In this document: positions 54,060-62,700 of the stretch, piece after piece | Position numbering within the stretch: the stretch's first letter is position 1 | Layout of the letters: each line of letters begins with the position of its first letter | Assembly: GCF_024298865.1 (NCBI RefSeq) | Contig: NZ_CP101161.1 | Location: 1,509,227 to 1,573,226, forward strand | From: Halorarius halobius | GTDB taxonomy: Archaea; Halobacteriota; Halobacteria; Halobacteriales; Haloarculaceae | Direction of reading: 5' to 3' | DNA: 64,000 bases | The notes under the pieces: generated by a model | The model's database searches: none | The model's input: the letters and a program-made list of their open reading frames with translations, nothing else | Told to the model about the DNA's origin: nothing | Translations under genes and position numbers: made by a program

Positions 54060-54659
54060 GTGTCACGCATCTTAAACCGCGCCGACGGCGAGATCGTCCG
54101 CGACTTCCTCTCGGTTGCGGACCTGCTTGAGGAGCCACAGCTCGCCCGGCTGTACGCGTATCTCGCTCAGACAGGGGAAGCGACCGTTCAGGACGTGATG
54201 GACGACCTCGAGCTCGCCCAGGGGACCGCCTACAGCTACGTCAATCGGCTCGTCGATGCCGGCGTTATCGATGTCACCGACGACGAACAGCCACGCCAAT
54301 ACGCTACTCGGGAGATCGACCTGACAGTGACGACGGCCGCGGGCGACCGCGAGTACACGATTACGCCGGCGCTCATCGACGCCGTTGGGCGACGGGAGAC
54401 GGACGCCGACATCGACACCTACATTGATCGGCACGGCGTCGCCGGCCTCGCAACGGCGCTCACCTACGCGGTCGCTCGAGAGCGCGGCGAGGTGACCCAC
54501 CGGCTGATGGCCGAGGATATGGACATTTCGCCGCTGGCCGCGGAGATTGTCCTCCAGGCACTCCGCCCCGTCGTCCACGAGCACTACGACATCGAAGAAG
54601 CAGGAGCGGGGCTCGACGAGTTGGACGTCGGCGACGACGACGCAGCTGACGCGCGATGA
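54060..54659 (+). CDS. wHTH regulator, probable antitoxin of the Doc locus (DUF7437-like)
   Basis: A 199-residue protein with an N-terminal winged helix (about 20-80: ATVQDVMDDLELAQGTAYSYVNRL) followed by a beta-wing (QPRQYATREIDLTVTT) and a helical C-terminal half with an acidic tail. No Phd/YefM domain. Similar HTH proteins sit beside Doc toxins on haloarchaeal elements, so an antitoxin/repressor role is likely (inference). GTG start at 54060 is about 28 bases behind a TATA-like TTTACTTATT. The toxin gene follows after 116 bases. Confidence 0.75.
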   Translation: MSRILNRADGEIVRDFLSVADLLEEPQLARLYAYLAQTGEATVQDVMDDLELAQGTAYSYVNRLVDAGVIDVTDDEQPRQYATREIDLTVTTAAGDREYTITPALIDAVGRRETDADIDTYIDRHGVAGLATALTYAVARERGEVTHRLMAEDMDISPLAAEIVLQALRPVVHEHYDIEEAGAGLDELDVGDDDAADAR

Positions 54660-54775
54660 CCGTCGACACCACTGACGGAGATAACCGATGACTAGGCCAT
54701 CCCACGCTGTCGGCGTCAAGGTCTGATGCCGACGGTTGAGAAACGATTAACGGGTGGCGTGAGAACGTCGGAAAC

Positions 54776-55174
54776 GTGACCGACGATCTCGCGTATCCCT
54801 CTGTCGAACTCATTCTGGATCTCCACGAACAAATCGTGGCAGAAGGCGACACGACAGAGCCAGGCGTTCGGTCGGAAGACGCGATTGCATCCGCGCTGCA
54901 GTACATCTCGGAGGGGTTCTTCGGCGAGGTACCTGAGACGATTCACCACAAAGCGGTCCATCTGATGCGGCTTCTCGTGGCGGAGCATCCATTCGTCGAC
55001 GGGAACAAGCGAACAGCGCTCCGAACAGTTGTCGTCTTCTATATGATGAACGGGTACACATTTGAGTACGGTGATGAAATTCGTGCGCTCTTGCACCGAT
55101 TTGCGACCGACGAAGCTGCGGTCGACACGGACACTGCGGTCATCTACTTCCGCGCATGCGCTCGTCGCAACTGA
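54776..55174 (+). CDS. doc: Doc (death-on-curing) family toxin
   Basis: A 132-residue Fic-fold protein of the Doc branch. The motif HPFVDGNKRTA (H71 onward) is intact: catalytic histidine, DGNKR lysine variant that distinguishes Doc kinases from Fic AMP-transferases (GNGR). Doc phosphorylates elongation factor EF-Tu in bacteria, stopping translation; the archaeal target would be aEF1A (inference). GTG start. Sandwiched between the wHTH gene and a small conserved-looking frame, all on the plus strand. Confidence 0.88.
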   Translation: MTDDLAYPSVELILDLHEQIVAEGDTTEPGVRSEDAIASALQYISEGFFGEVPETIHHKAVHLMRLLVAEHPFVDGNKRTALRTVVVFYMMNGYTFEYGDEIRALLHRFATDEAAVDTDTAVIYFRACARRN

Positions 55175-55192
55175 TAAAGGGACACACTGAGT

Positions 55193-55378
55193 ATGTTCAA
55201 CCGAGCAATGGCGTCCAGCACCGATTCCTCGACGGCGGTCGACGACGAGGTCCGCCAGCTGTACGAGCGGTATCAGGCGGCCGAGAGCGACGCAGAACGT
55301 CACGCGATCGCTCTCGAGATGGGGAAGCTCGATGGACGCCGTCACGCGGAGATCTACGCAGCACTCGAAGACGAGTAA
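55193..55378 (+). CDS. Small acidic protein downstream of doc
   Basis: A 61-residue acidic protein (ATG 55193; a second ATG at 55208 is possible) not matched to a known family. It is predicted mostly helical (VDDEVRQLYERYQAAESDAE, ALEMGKLDGRRHAEIYAAL). It starts 18 bases after the toxin stop, so it is probably in the same operon and could be an accessory antitoxin or modulator. The TnpB element begins about 20 bases after its stop. Confidence 0.6.
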   Translation: MFNRAMASSTDSSTAVDDEVRQLYERYQAAESDAERHAIALEMGKLDGRRHAEIYAALEDE

Positions 55379-55520
55379 TCTATCTTTCTGCGAGGAGAGA
55401 ATCCCGCCCTTCAGGGCGGGAGTGAATCCGACAACTCTCACACAGACCACCGTCGATGGCAAGGCCGGATATTCACCGCCAGTCCATACCATTAAGTCGG
55501 TTTGTATACATAGGCTATGT

Positions 55521-56825
55521 ATGGCGATTCAGGTCACTCGAACCTATGTTGCATCCATTCGGAACCAGCAACAGGTCAAGAGTGATCTGGACTCGCTCGG
55601 GTTCGCCGCCTCGAAACTCTGGAACATCGCACGCTGGACGTGCGACCGTATCTGGAGTGAAACAGGGATAATCCCCGAGGATGGCCCGCTCAAGGCATAC
55701 CTGAAGAACCACGAACGCTACGCCGACCTCAATTCTCAGTCGAGTCAGCGAGTCATCGAAGAACTCGCTGAAGCGTTCCGTGGTTGGTACGCCAAGCGCC
55801 GAAACGGGGACGACCGCGCAAACCCACCGAAGTACCGCAAACACAACGGCGACCACCCACGCTCTACGGTCACGTTCAAAGAAGACGGCTTCAAACACGA
55901 TGCCCACAACAACCGGATTCGCCTCTCCAAAGGTCGAAACCTGAAAGAACACTGGTCGGACTTCATCCTCTGCGAAATCGAGACTCGACCAGATGTTGTT
56001 GTAGAGAACGTTCGCCAAGTGCGAGCCGTCTGGAACGGCGACGAATGGGAACTCCACATCGTGTGCAAACACGAAATGGAGGCCGATTCTCCCGGCGAGG
56101 AAACCGCTGGCATCGATCTCGGTATCAAGAACGTTGCCGCCGTCTCGTACTCCACGGGCGACCACGAGTTGTATCCGGGGAACGCCCTCAAGACCGACGA
56201 ACGCTACTTCGCCAAGGAGATAGCGAAGTGCAACTCCTCTCGGTCGAACAAGGCACTCCGACTCCGACGGACTCGTTCCAAGCGCCGGTCGCACTACATG
56301 CACGCCGTCACCAGACATATTGTCGAAGAGTGTGTCGAACGAGGTGTCGGGACGATTGCTGTCGGCAACCTCGAAGGCATCCGTGAAGACGACGTAACAG
56401 GCGAGGCTCGGAACTGGGGCGACCGTGGCAACGAAGGCTTGCACGGGTGGGCGTTCGACCGCTTCACGAATCTGCTCACGTACAAGGCGAAAGCCGAAGG
56501 TATCGCCGTCGTTGTGGTGAGTGAGCGCGACACCTCGAAGACGTGTTCGTGCTGTGGACAGAAACGAGAGGCCAATCGTGTAGAGCGTGGCTTGTACGTC
56601 TGTCGTGGGTGTAACGCCGTGATGAACGCTGACTCGAATGGTGCAGAGAACATTCGTTGTCGGTTAGACCAGTCAGAAAAGGTAACTCCGAGTCTTCGGT
56701 CTTCCGAGGATAGGAGTAGCGGGCGTGTGGCACGTCCTGTAGTCAACCTGTTCCGTCGTGGAGAACACGACCCCAGTAGTGGACAGGGGACGTTCGCTGA
56801 ACAAGCGAGCATCTGCAAACCGTAA
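55521..56825 (+). CDS. tnpB: RNA-guided endonuclease TnpB
   Basis: A 434-residue TnpB. N-terminal helical domain, then RuvC-like nuclease with all three acidic residues intact: D199 in GIDLGIKN, E285 in VGNLEGI, D371 in NADSNGAEN. Zinc ribbon CSCCGQ...CRGC between the last two. TnpB proteins cut DNA guided by an RNA made from the element's right end and help the element persist. ATG 55521 starts MAIQVTRTYVAS; a longer in-frame extension runs through the left-end hairpin and is not protein. Apparently active. Confidence 0.9.
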   Translation: MAIQVTRTYVASIRNQQQVKSDLDSLGFAASKLWNIARWTCDRIWSETGIIPEDGPLKAYLKNHERYADLNSQSSQRVIEELAEAFRGWYAKRRNGDDRANPPKYRKHNGDHPRSTVTFKEDGFKHDAHNNRIRLSKGRNLKEHWSDFILCEIETRPDVVVENVRQVRAVWNGDEWELHIVCKHEMEADSPGEETAGIDLGIKNVAAVSYSTGDHELYPGNALKTDERYFAKEIAKCNSSRSNKALRLRRTRSKRRSHYMHAVTRHIVEECVERGVGTIAVGNLEGIREDDVTGEARNWGDRGNEGLHGWAFDRFTNLLTYKAKAEGIAVVVVSERDTSKTCSCCGQKREANRVERGLYVCRGCNAVMNADSNGAENIRCRLDQSEKVTPSLRSSEDRSSGRVARPVVNLFRRGEHDPSSGQGTFAEQASICKP

Positions 56826-56878
56826 ATATCCCAACACGGAACGGGAAGCCCCGCCGTTCACGGCGGGGAGGATGTCAC
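56700..56878 (+). ncRNA. Candidate omega-RNA (TnpB guide scaffold)
   Basis: In TnpB elements the guide RNA overlaps the 3' end of tnpB and runs to the right end. Here the right-end hairpin (56849-56868) and GAGGATGTCAC would form the scaffold end, with flanking sequence beyond 56878 as guide. The 5' limit is a guess. Confidence 0.35.
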
Positions 56879-57234
56879 GGCGCGGGTGATCGGCAGCTAC
56901 ATTCATTCGTCATTGTCGTCTACGTTGGGCTTGCTCGCGTGCTACTGTTCTCCCGCCCGTGTGGTGTCGTCGATACCTAGTCGAGGGCCTTCGGCCGCTC
57001 GATGTCCCATGACCACGCGAGACGGAGTCTCACTTCCCCTCGTCCACTCCACTTTCGAGGACGCCGCTGCGCTCCTCGTTCCTGCGGTGCTTGCGGGGTT
57101 GGGGAGCGTTCACGGCGCTTTGCGCCGTGAGCTCGGGAGGCTACGTCTCCCGGTGGCCGAGGCGGCCTCGCCCGTTCTGACCCCACAGGTGTTTGCTGGG
57201 GTAGGCCGACGTGTGCCGTAGGATTGTGGCTGTC
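56879..57234. other. Intergenic region with repeat C
   Basis: 356 bases between the TnpB element and the stop of the nuclease-like gene; no gene seen. Holds a GAGGGCC/GGCCGCTC imperfect dyad (about 56983-57001) and repeat copy C. Confidence 0.45.
57063..57130. repeat. GC-rich repeat, copy C, with hairpin
   Basis: CCGCTGCGCTCCTCGTTC followed by TGCGGTGCTTGCG (57063-57096), then hairpin TCACGGCGC-TTT-GCGCCGTGA (57110-57130; perfect 9-base stem). Confidence 0.55.
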
Positions 57235-57831
57235 TCAGTCGGCGATGTCCCAGACGACGACCGCTCCCTGTCGGTGGATGTCGTGGCGAAGTCCCGTGAA
57301 CTCGACGACGGCCGCAGGCTCGACCGTCAGGTCGAACCAGAACGCAGCGTCGTCGGCGAGTTTCTCGGCGAGGCGATGCGGGTCGAAGACGGGAGCCTCC
57401 TCGTCGCCCCGCTCGTAGTAGAGGCCGAGCAGACCACCCGGAGTGTCGAACTCGCTCGTTGCGAGCTTCGTCGCGTCGGCGACGAGCGAGCCGTCGAGTG
57501 GATTGAAGATCGAGTCGTAGGTCGTCGGCTCGATATCGCCGTTGGCGCGGTTGAATCGGAGCAGCTTCGCCTCGATAGGGAGCCGGCCGGTATCTGTCTC
57601 GAGGACGATATCGCACCGCTGCGTGTCGTTCGGGTACGGCACTTCCGTCTCGATGGCGTGATATGGTGTGTCGCGTTCGTCGAGTCGGTCGGCCACGAAC
57701 TCGATCTGCTTCGGCTCCGCGAACCCGCCGATGCCGTCGCCGTAGCGACCGTGTGAGACCTCGGCGTCGACGTCGGGCACGACGGCTGCGACGTCCCGTG
57801 CGAGTCGGTCGAGCATATCTGTGGTCGTCAT
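57235..57831 (-). CDS. Putative PD-(D/E)XK nuclease-like protein
   Basis: A 198-residue protein not matched to a named family. A PD-(D/E)XK core is visible: D74 in CDIVLETD and E87-x-K89 in LPIEAKLL, with an upstream glutamate in IETEVPYP. These are the metal-binding and catalytic residues of many restriction-type nucleases. The C-terminus (FDLTVEPAAVVEF, AVVVWDIAD) is beta-rich. Its start lies 4 bases after the stop of the GIY-YIG gene upstream, implying co-expression of two nuclease-like proteins; a restriction or element-stability role is possible. Confidence 0.65.
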   Translation of the reverse strand: MTTTDMLDRLARDVAAVVPDVDAEVSHGRYGDGIGGFAEPKQIEFVADRLDERDTPYHAIETEVPYPNDTQRCDIVLETDTGRLPIEAKLLRFNRANGDIEPTTYDSIFNPLDGSLVADATKLATSEFDTPGGLLGLYYERGDEEAPVFDPHRLAEKLADDAAFWFDLTVEPAAVVEFTGLRHDIHRQGAVVVWDIAD

Positions 57832-57835
57832 CGTG

Positions 57836-58471
57836 CTAGAACTGGTCGATCGGGGCGGCGCTGCAGGCCAGCCAGTGGGCGCCGATCAGTTCGGTTTCGA
57901 TCTCTTCGCGTCGATGCCTCGCGTCGGCGCGAGCCACCGGGGTGAATGCCACCCGGAGCGAGCCGTCGCGGGTTCGTCGATGGCGATACAGCCGGCTCTT
58001 GAGGTTCGCACTCTGGCCGATGTACTCGAGCGGCGTGTCGCCGTCCCAGATGCGGTAGACGCCGGCGGATTCGGGGACTTCCCCGTGGACAGCGTCGAGC
58101 GCCAGCGGCTCCGTCCAGTCGAGCCCCATCCAGTCGGCCGCGAGTGGGTTATCGTGGTTCGTCCACGGGAGCGGCTCCGTGCCCGGAGCCGTGTTCGATT
58201 CGGTTTCGCCGTCCGCGAGGGGGCCGCCGCGGCGTTCGTCGTCGCTGTACGAGGACTGTTCGTAGCTGGGGATCATCCGGCCGAAGTTGGCGACGGGGCT
58301 CGCCCCGACGTCGCGACGGTGAAGCGCGATGAGTGCTGCCTCGATCGCTTTCCGGTGTTGCTTGGCGTCCGCGGCGGGCGGGGCCGTCCACGAGACCTCG
58401 AGGTCCGGGCCATGCTCCTGGCGAATCGCCCACAGCGTCGGCGCAGCGGTGTGTGGGTCCCGGTACGGCAT
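57836..58471 (-). CDS. GIY-YIG nuclease-like protein, 5'-truncated
   Basis: A 211-residue frame. The C-terminal domain (about 135-205) is GIY-YIG: GVYRIWDGD, YIGQSANLKSRLYRH with the catalytic arginine R160. The first 65 residues resemble the second half of another GIY-YIG-like domain (ASPVANFGRMIP). In-frame homology continues upstream of the ATG (HLARGAYADE) to about 58510 and then stops, so the original gene was longer and lost its 5' part. The ATG at 58471 may still be used. Partner of the nuclease-like gene downstream. Confidence 0.7.
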   Translation of the reverse strand: MPYRDPHTAAPTLWAIRQEHGPDLEVSWTAPPAADAKQHRKAIEAALIALHRRDVGASPVANFGRMIPSYEQSSYSDDERRGGPLADGETESNTAPGTEPLPWTNHDNPLAADWMGLDWTEPLALDAVHGEVPESAGVYRIWDGDTPLEYIGQSANLKSRLYRHRRTRDGSLRVAFTPVARADARHRREEIETELIGAHWLACSAAPIDQF

Positions 58472-58590
58472 TTCGTCGGCGTAGGCGCCGCGAGCGAGGT
58501 GATTTCTCCCCCGAGCAGACCAAGCGCACAGATCGGGGACTCCACTGTGCGGATAACAGGGGAACGGCTGGCCTCTCCGAACACGACGGC

Positions 58591-59706
58591 GTGTTAGAAC
58601 CCGAGACCGTCGCTGAGGTCTATCCTCCGTCGGAACGAGAACCCTACAGCGCGAGTCGGATCGAGCGATACGTCGAGTGTGGGTTCAAGTTCTACGCCGA
58701 GAAAGTGCTCGGAATCGAGGATCCCGACGACGTTGAGGTCGTCCCTACGCCCCTCGAAACCGGGTCGTACGTTCACGACGTTCTCGAACGATTTTTCGCG
58801 GATCTGCAGGACGAGACCGAGGATGGTGTCGATCTCACGGACTTTAACCGGGACGACCTGGCGACGCACCTTCGCGAGATCGCCGTTGACGAACTCCGGG
58901 ATGCTGACTTCGAGTACGACGGCCTGTTCTACGAACGGTGGAAGGCGGAGCTGTTCGCGGGTCTGGGTGACGGCGTGAGCGCTCCGTACGAGGCTGGGAG
59001 CAAACCCCACGACGCACCGGAACAGGGGTTGTTCGCTACGTTCCTCGACAACGAGCTCTCGCGGAACGGCGCCGGCCGCCCACACCTGTTCGAAGCCCCA
59101 TTCGGCGAGGGACTTCCCGACTCGGATGCTGGGCCGTTCACAGTTGAGCGACCGGATGGTTCGACCGTCTCGATTCGTGGATACATCGACCGCGTCGACG
59201 TGAGCCGGGACGGCGAGCAGCCGACGCTTACGCTCTACGACTACAAGACTGGGCGAGCACCGTATATGACGAAGACGACCGGCGGCACGAAGTTCCAGCT
59301 CCCCATCTATCTGCTTGCTGCCGCCGAGGTCGTCGACGGTGACCCGTTCGCGGAGGGCTCGCTCTCGGCGACGTACTATCAGGTGCGACCGCCCAACGAT
59401 CTCAAGGTTCCACGCGGTGTCGAGTCGAAGTTCGATTCAGAGGTCGAACTCCGTCGCTTCCTGAACGATGTCGTCCCGGAGTGGCTAGGCCAGATCGACG
59501 AGGCGATCGCCAACGGACGGTTCCATACGACGCTCCTGTCCGCTCGTGGTGCCAACTGCCGATACTGTGACTACAGTCGGGCGTGCGATGTCCGTCACCA
59601 CCGCAAGCGGGAGTTCGTCGACAAGGTTCACGAGGACGACACCGCGTACGTTCCGCTCCGTGTTCGTGACGACGAGGACATCGAGGCGGTGATGAGCGAT
59701 GACTGA
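58591..59706 (+). CDS. AddB-like PD-(D/E)XK nuclease, truncated to the C-terminal part
   Basis: About 371 residues from a possible GTG at 58591; related homology may begin near 58505. Nuclease motifs: ETGSYVHDVLERFF, IRGYIDRVDV, LTLYDYKTGR, QLPIYLLAA. Cysteines of an AddB-type 4Fe-4S cluster: one in VECGFKFY and three in CRYCDYSRACD. The large N-terminal inactive-helicase part of AddB-like proteins (usual total about 1000 residues) is missing. Its stop overlaps the AddA-like start by 8 bases, so the operon is otherwise preserved. Could act as a Cas4-like nuclease or be a remnant. Confidence 0.7.
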   Translation: MLEPETVAEVYPPSEREPYSASRIERYVECGFKFYAEKVLGIEDPDDVEVVPTPLETGSYVHDVLERFFADLQDETEDGVDLTDFNRDDLATHLREIAVDELRDADFEYDGLFYERWKAELFAGLGDGVSAPYEAGSKPHDAPEQGLFATFLDNELSRNGAGRPHLFEAPFGEGLPDSDAGPFTVERPDGSTVSIRGYIDRVDVSRDGEQPTLTLYDYKTGRAPYMTKTTGGTKFQLPIYLLAAAEVVDGDPFAEGSLSATYYQVRPPNDLKVPRGVESKFDSEVELRRFLNDVVPEWLGQIDEAIANGRFHTTLLSARGANCRYCDYSRACDVRHHRKREFVDKVHEDDTAYVPLRVRDDEDIEAVMSDD

Positions 59707-62700
59707 TGCCTCCGAGGAGATACAACTCACGGAGGAACAGGAGGATGCGCTCGTTCAGGGCCGGAATGTCGCGATTACTGCCGGCGCCGGGACGGGGAAG
59801 ACGACGACGCTTACCGAACGGTACGTGACGATACTGGCCGACAATCCGTCGCTCACCCCGGAAAATATCGTCACGATCACCTTCACGCGAAAGGCCGCTG
59901 CCGAACTGACCGAGCGCGTTCGGGAGGAGGTGTACGACCGTCTCGAGGCTGTTGACTCACCAGAGGCCTACCACCGCTGGCGAAACGTCCTCGATGACCT
60001 GGGAGACGGCTACGTCCATACGATTCACGCCTTCTGTACCCGGCTCTTGCGAGAACGAGCCGTCGAGGCTCCGGTCCCGCTCGGCTTCGACGTACTCGAC
60101 GAAGACGGCGCCGCGACACTCCAACGCGAAGTCGTGACGGAGTTCCTCGAACGAAACCAGGACGATGACGATGTTGCGCTCCTCGCACAGCTCTGGGGTC
60201 GCGACCAGTTGGTCGATGTACTCGCTGGACTACTCGACGAACGGCCCCAGAGCGAGGCCGTCCTTGAGGAGTGGCGTGAGGCCGAGGTCGACGATTACGT
60301 CGATATCTGCTGGGAGGTCGTTTGTGATCTCGACGTTGCCGACGCTCGACAGACGCTGTATGCGGATGGACTCCTTGAGCAGCTACGCACGGTCACGGGC
60401 CGTGTCGACCGCGAGGCCGCCATCGCCGACGAGGACGGTCTTCGGGCCTACCGGACCTTCTCCAAGGTCGCGGCGACACTCCCGGACGACCCCGAGGAAA
60501 GCGATCCCCGCGACTGTCAGCGGGCGATCCTCGACCTCTACGAGGCCTGTGAGAAGAAGAACGGCGGTCTGTACAGCAGTTCGGGGTACGTCGTCGGCGA
60601 TCGGGACGACTGGGGTGAGTACGGTGATGTCTACGACGACCTGAAGGACATCATCGACACGGTCATCGCTGCCGTCGAACCGCACGCTGATGCAGTCGAG
60701 ACGACACCCGGTGAGCTCGAAGCAAACAGCGCCCATTACGCGCTGGCTCTGATGCGGGTCTTCGATGACGTCCTCGCCGCCTACGCCGACGAGAAGGAGC
60801 GCCGCGATACGCTCGATTTCCCCGACGTGATCGAGACGACTCTCGAGTTCTTGCGAACGAACGATGCCGTCAGGGAGCGGCTACGAGAGCAGTTTGCGGC
60901 CGTGATGGTCGACGAGTTCCAGGACACGGACCCGCGACAGTGGGAGTTAGTCAATCTCCTCACGGGCGTCGACGAGCAGACGGCGTCGAACGTCTTCCTG
61001 GTCGGCGACGAGAAACAGAGTATCTACGGATTCCGTGGGGCCGACGTGACGACGTTCGGAGCGGCGAGAGCGGAACTCCAGACCGTCAACGAAGCCCGTG
61101 GGGTCGACGACCTCCCAGACAGCGAGGCCGAGAGTCCGACCGCCCTCGAACTCTCCGGGAACTTCCGGACGCTGGATGAGCCGCTGTCGTTCCTGAACGA
61201 GCTCTTCGAGTACCTGTTCCAACCGGAGGGGGACACCCACGAGCCCTACGAAGCGCCACCGCAGGAGCTGACCACGCAACGTGACCGTGTCGAGGACATC
61301 GAGGGACTCACTGGCAGCGTCGAGTATCTCGCTGTGCCCGACGACGCCGACACTGCGGCGGAACTCTTCGGCGATGACCATCCGGTTGCCGAAGGTGCGC
61401 TTGACCACACAATCGAGGCCGAGGCGCAAGCGCTCGCTGCCCGACTGACTCACCTGTTCGACGATCCGCCGCAAGTCCAAGACCCCGACACGGGTGATCA
61501 TCGCGACGCTACGCCGGACGACACGGCAATCCTTCTCCGCCGGCGAACTCATCTGGATCGGTATCAGCGGGCCCTCGAGGAGTACGACATTCCCTATACT
61601 GTCGTCGGTGGTGTCGGATTCTACGATACGCCCGAGGTCCAGGCGCTGACGAACCTACTTCGGGTACTTGGTGATCCGCAGGACGACGTCTCTCTCTATG
61701 GGGTACTTCGGTCGCCGCTGTTTGGCTTCACCGATGACCGCCTCGCACCGGCAGTTGCCGGGGCTGATTCAGTGTGGGACGCGCTGGCCGAGACGGACGA
61801 TCCACAACTTGCGGACGCGTTCGATCTCCTTACGACGTGGCGGACCCTCAGCGGCTGTGCGACGCCGTCCGAAGATGGCGTCCTCCCGTGGAACCGCCTG
61901 CTGTCCCGAGTGATCGACGACACGGGGTATCTGGCGAGTGTGAGCGCGGACGAACGCGGTCGACAGGCCGTCGCGAACGTCGAAAAGTTCCGCGACCAGG
62001 TCCGCACCTGGAGCGAGAACGGTGTTCACACAGCTGCCGGGTTGCTCCACCGGATCGACCGCCAAGCCGAAATCGACCCTCGTGAGGGGGAGGCAGATAT
62101 TCCGGGTGACGCCGAGGGCGTCCGGATTATGACGATCCATTCTGCGAAGGGACTCGAGTTCCCGATCGTCACGGTCCCCGATATCGGGAGTGATCTCAAC
62201 TTCGGTCGCTCCGTCGATGACCATGGCTACGTTCGACTCGTGGACGGAACTGATGACGCGCCGCCGGTGCCGGCGGTCGGCGGGCCGAATCCGGGCGATG
62301 CGTTCTCCATCGAAAAGACGGCCGTCCACGAGTACGCCGACCGACAGTCCCGTCTACAGGAGCGGGCGGAGTCGAAACGGCTCCTCTACGTTGCGTGTAC
62401 ACGAACACGGGATCACCTCCTTCTCTGCGGCACACACGACATCGACGTCGGCGAGTCCGGTGCAATCGAACTTGGGGAGCCTGCTGCCTTCGACGACGCA
62501 GACCGGTGGCGCGACTGGTTACAGCCAGCCCTCCTCGATGGAGCACTCGTCGCCGAGGCGATTCGGGATGGACAGGCCCGTGGCGAGATAGACCGGGCCA
62601 GCTATACTGTTCGCAGGCCGCCGCGCCCAGTAGACTGGCACTCCGACGACGAGACTGCGGATTCGACCCCTGAGATATCGATCCCTACGCCACCGACGTT

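Larger units (their letters stand above)
55401..56878 (+). mobile_element. IS200/IS605-type (IS1341-like) TnpB-only element
   Basis: Bounded by left-end hairpin CCCGCCCT-TC-AGGGCGGG (55403-55420) and right-end hairpin CCCCGCCG-TTCA-CGGCGGGG (56849-56868) plus GAGGATGTCAC. Contains tnpB only; no tnpA transposase, so it would need one in trans. Inserted directly behind the toxin-antitoxin operon. Confidence 0.75.
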
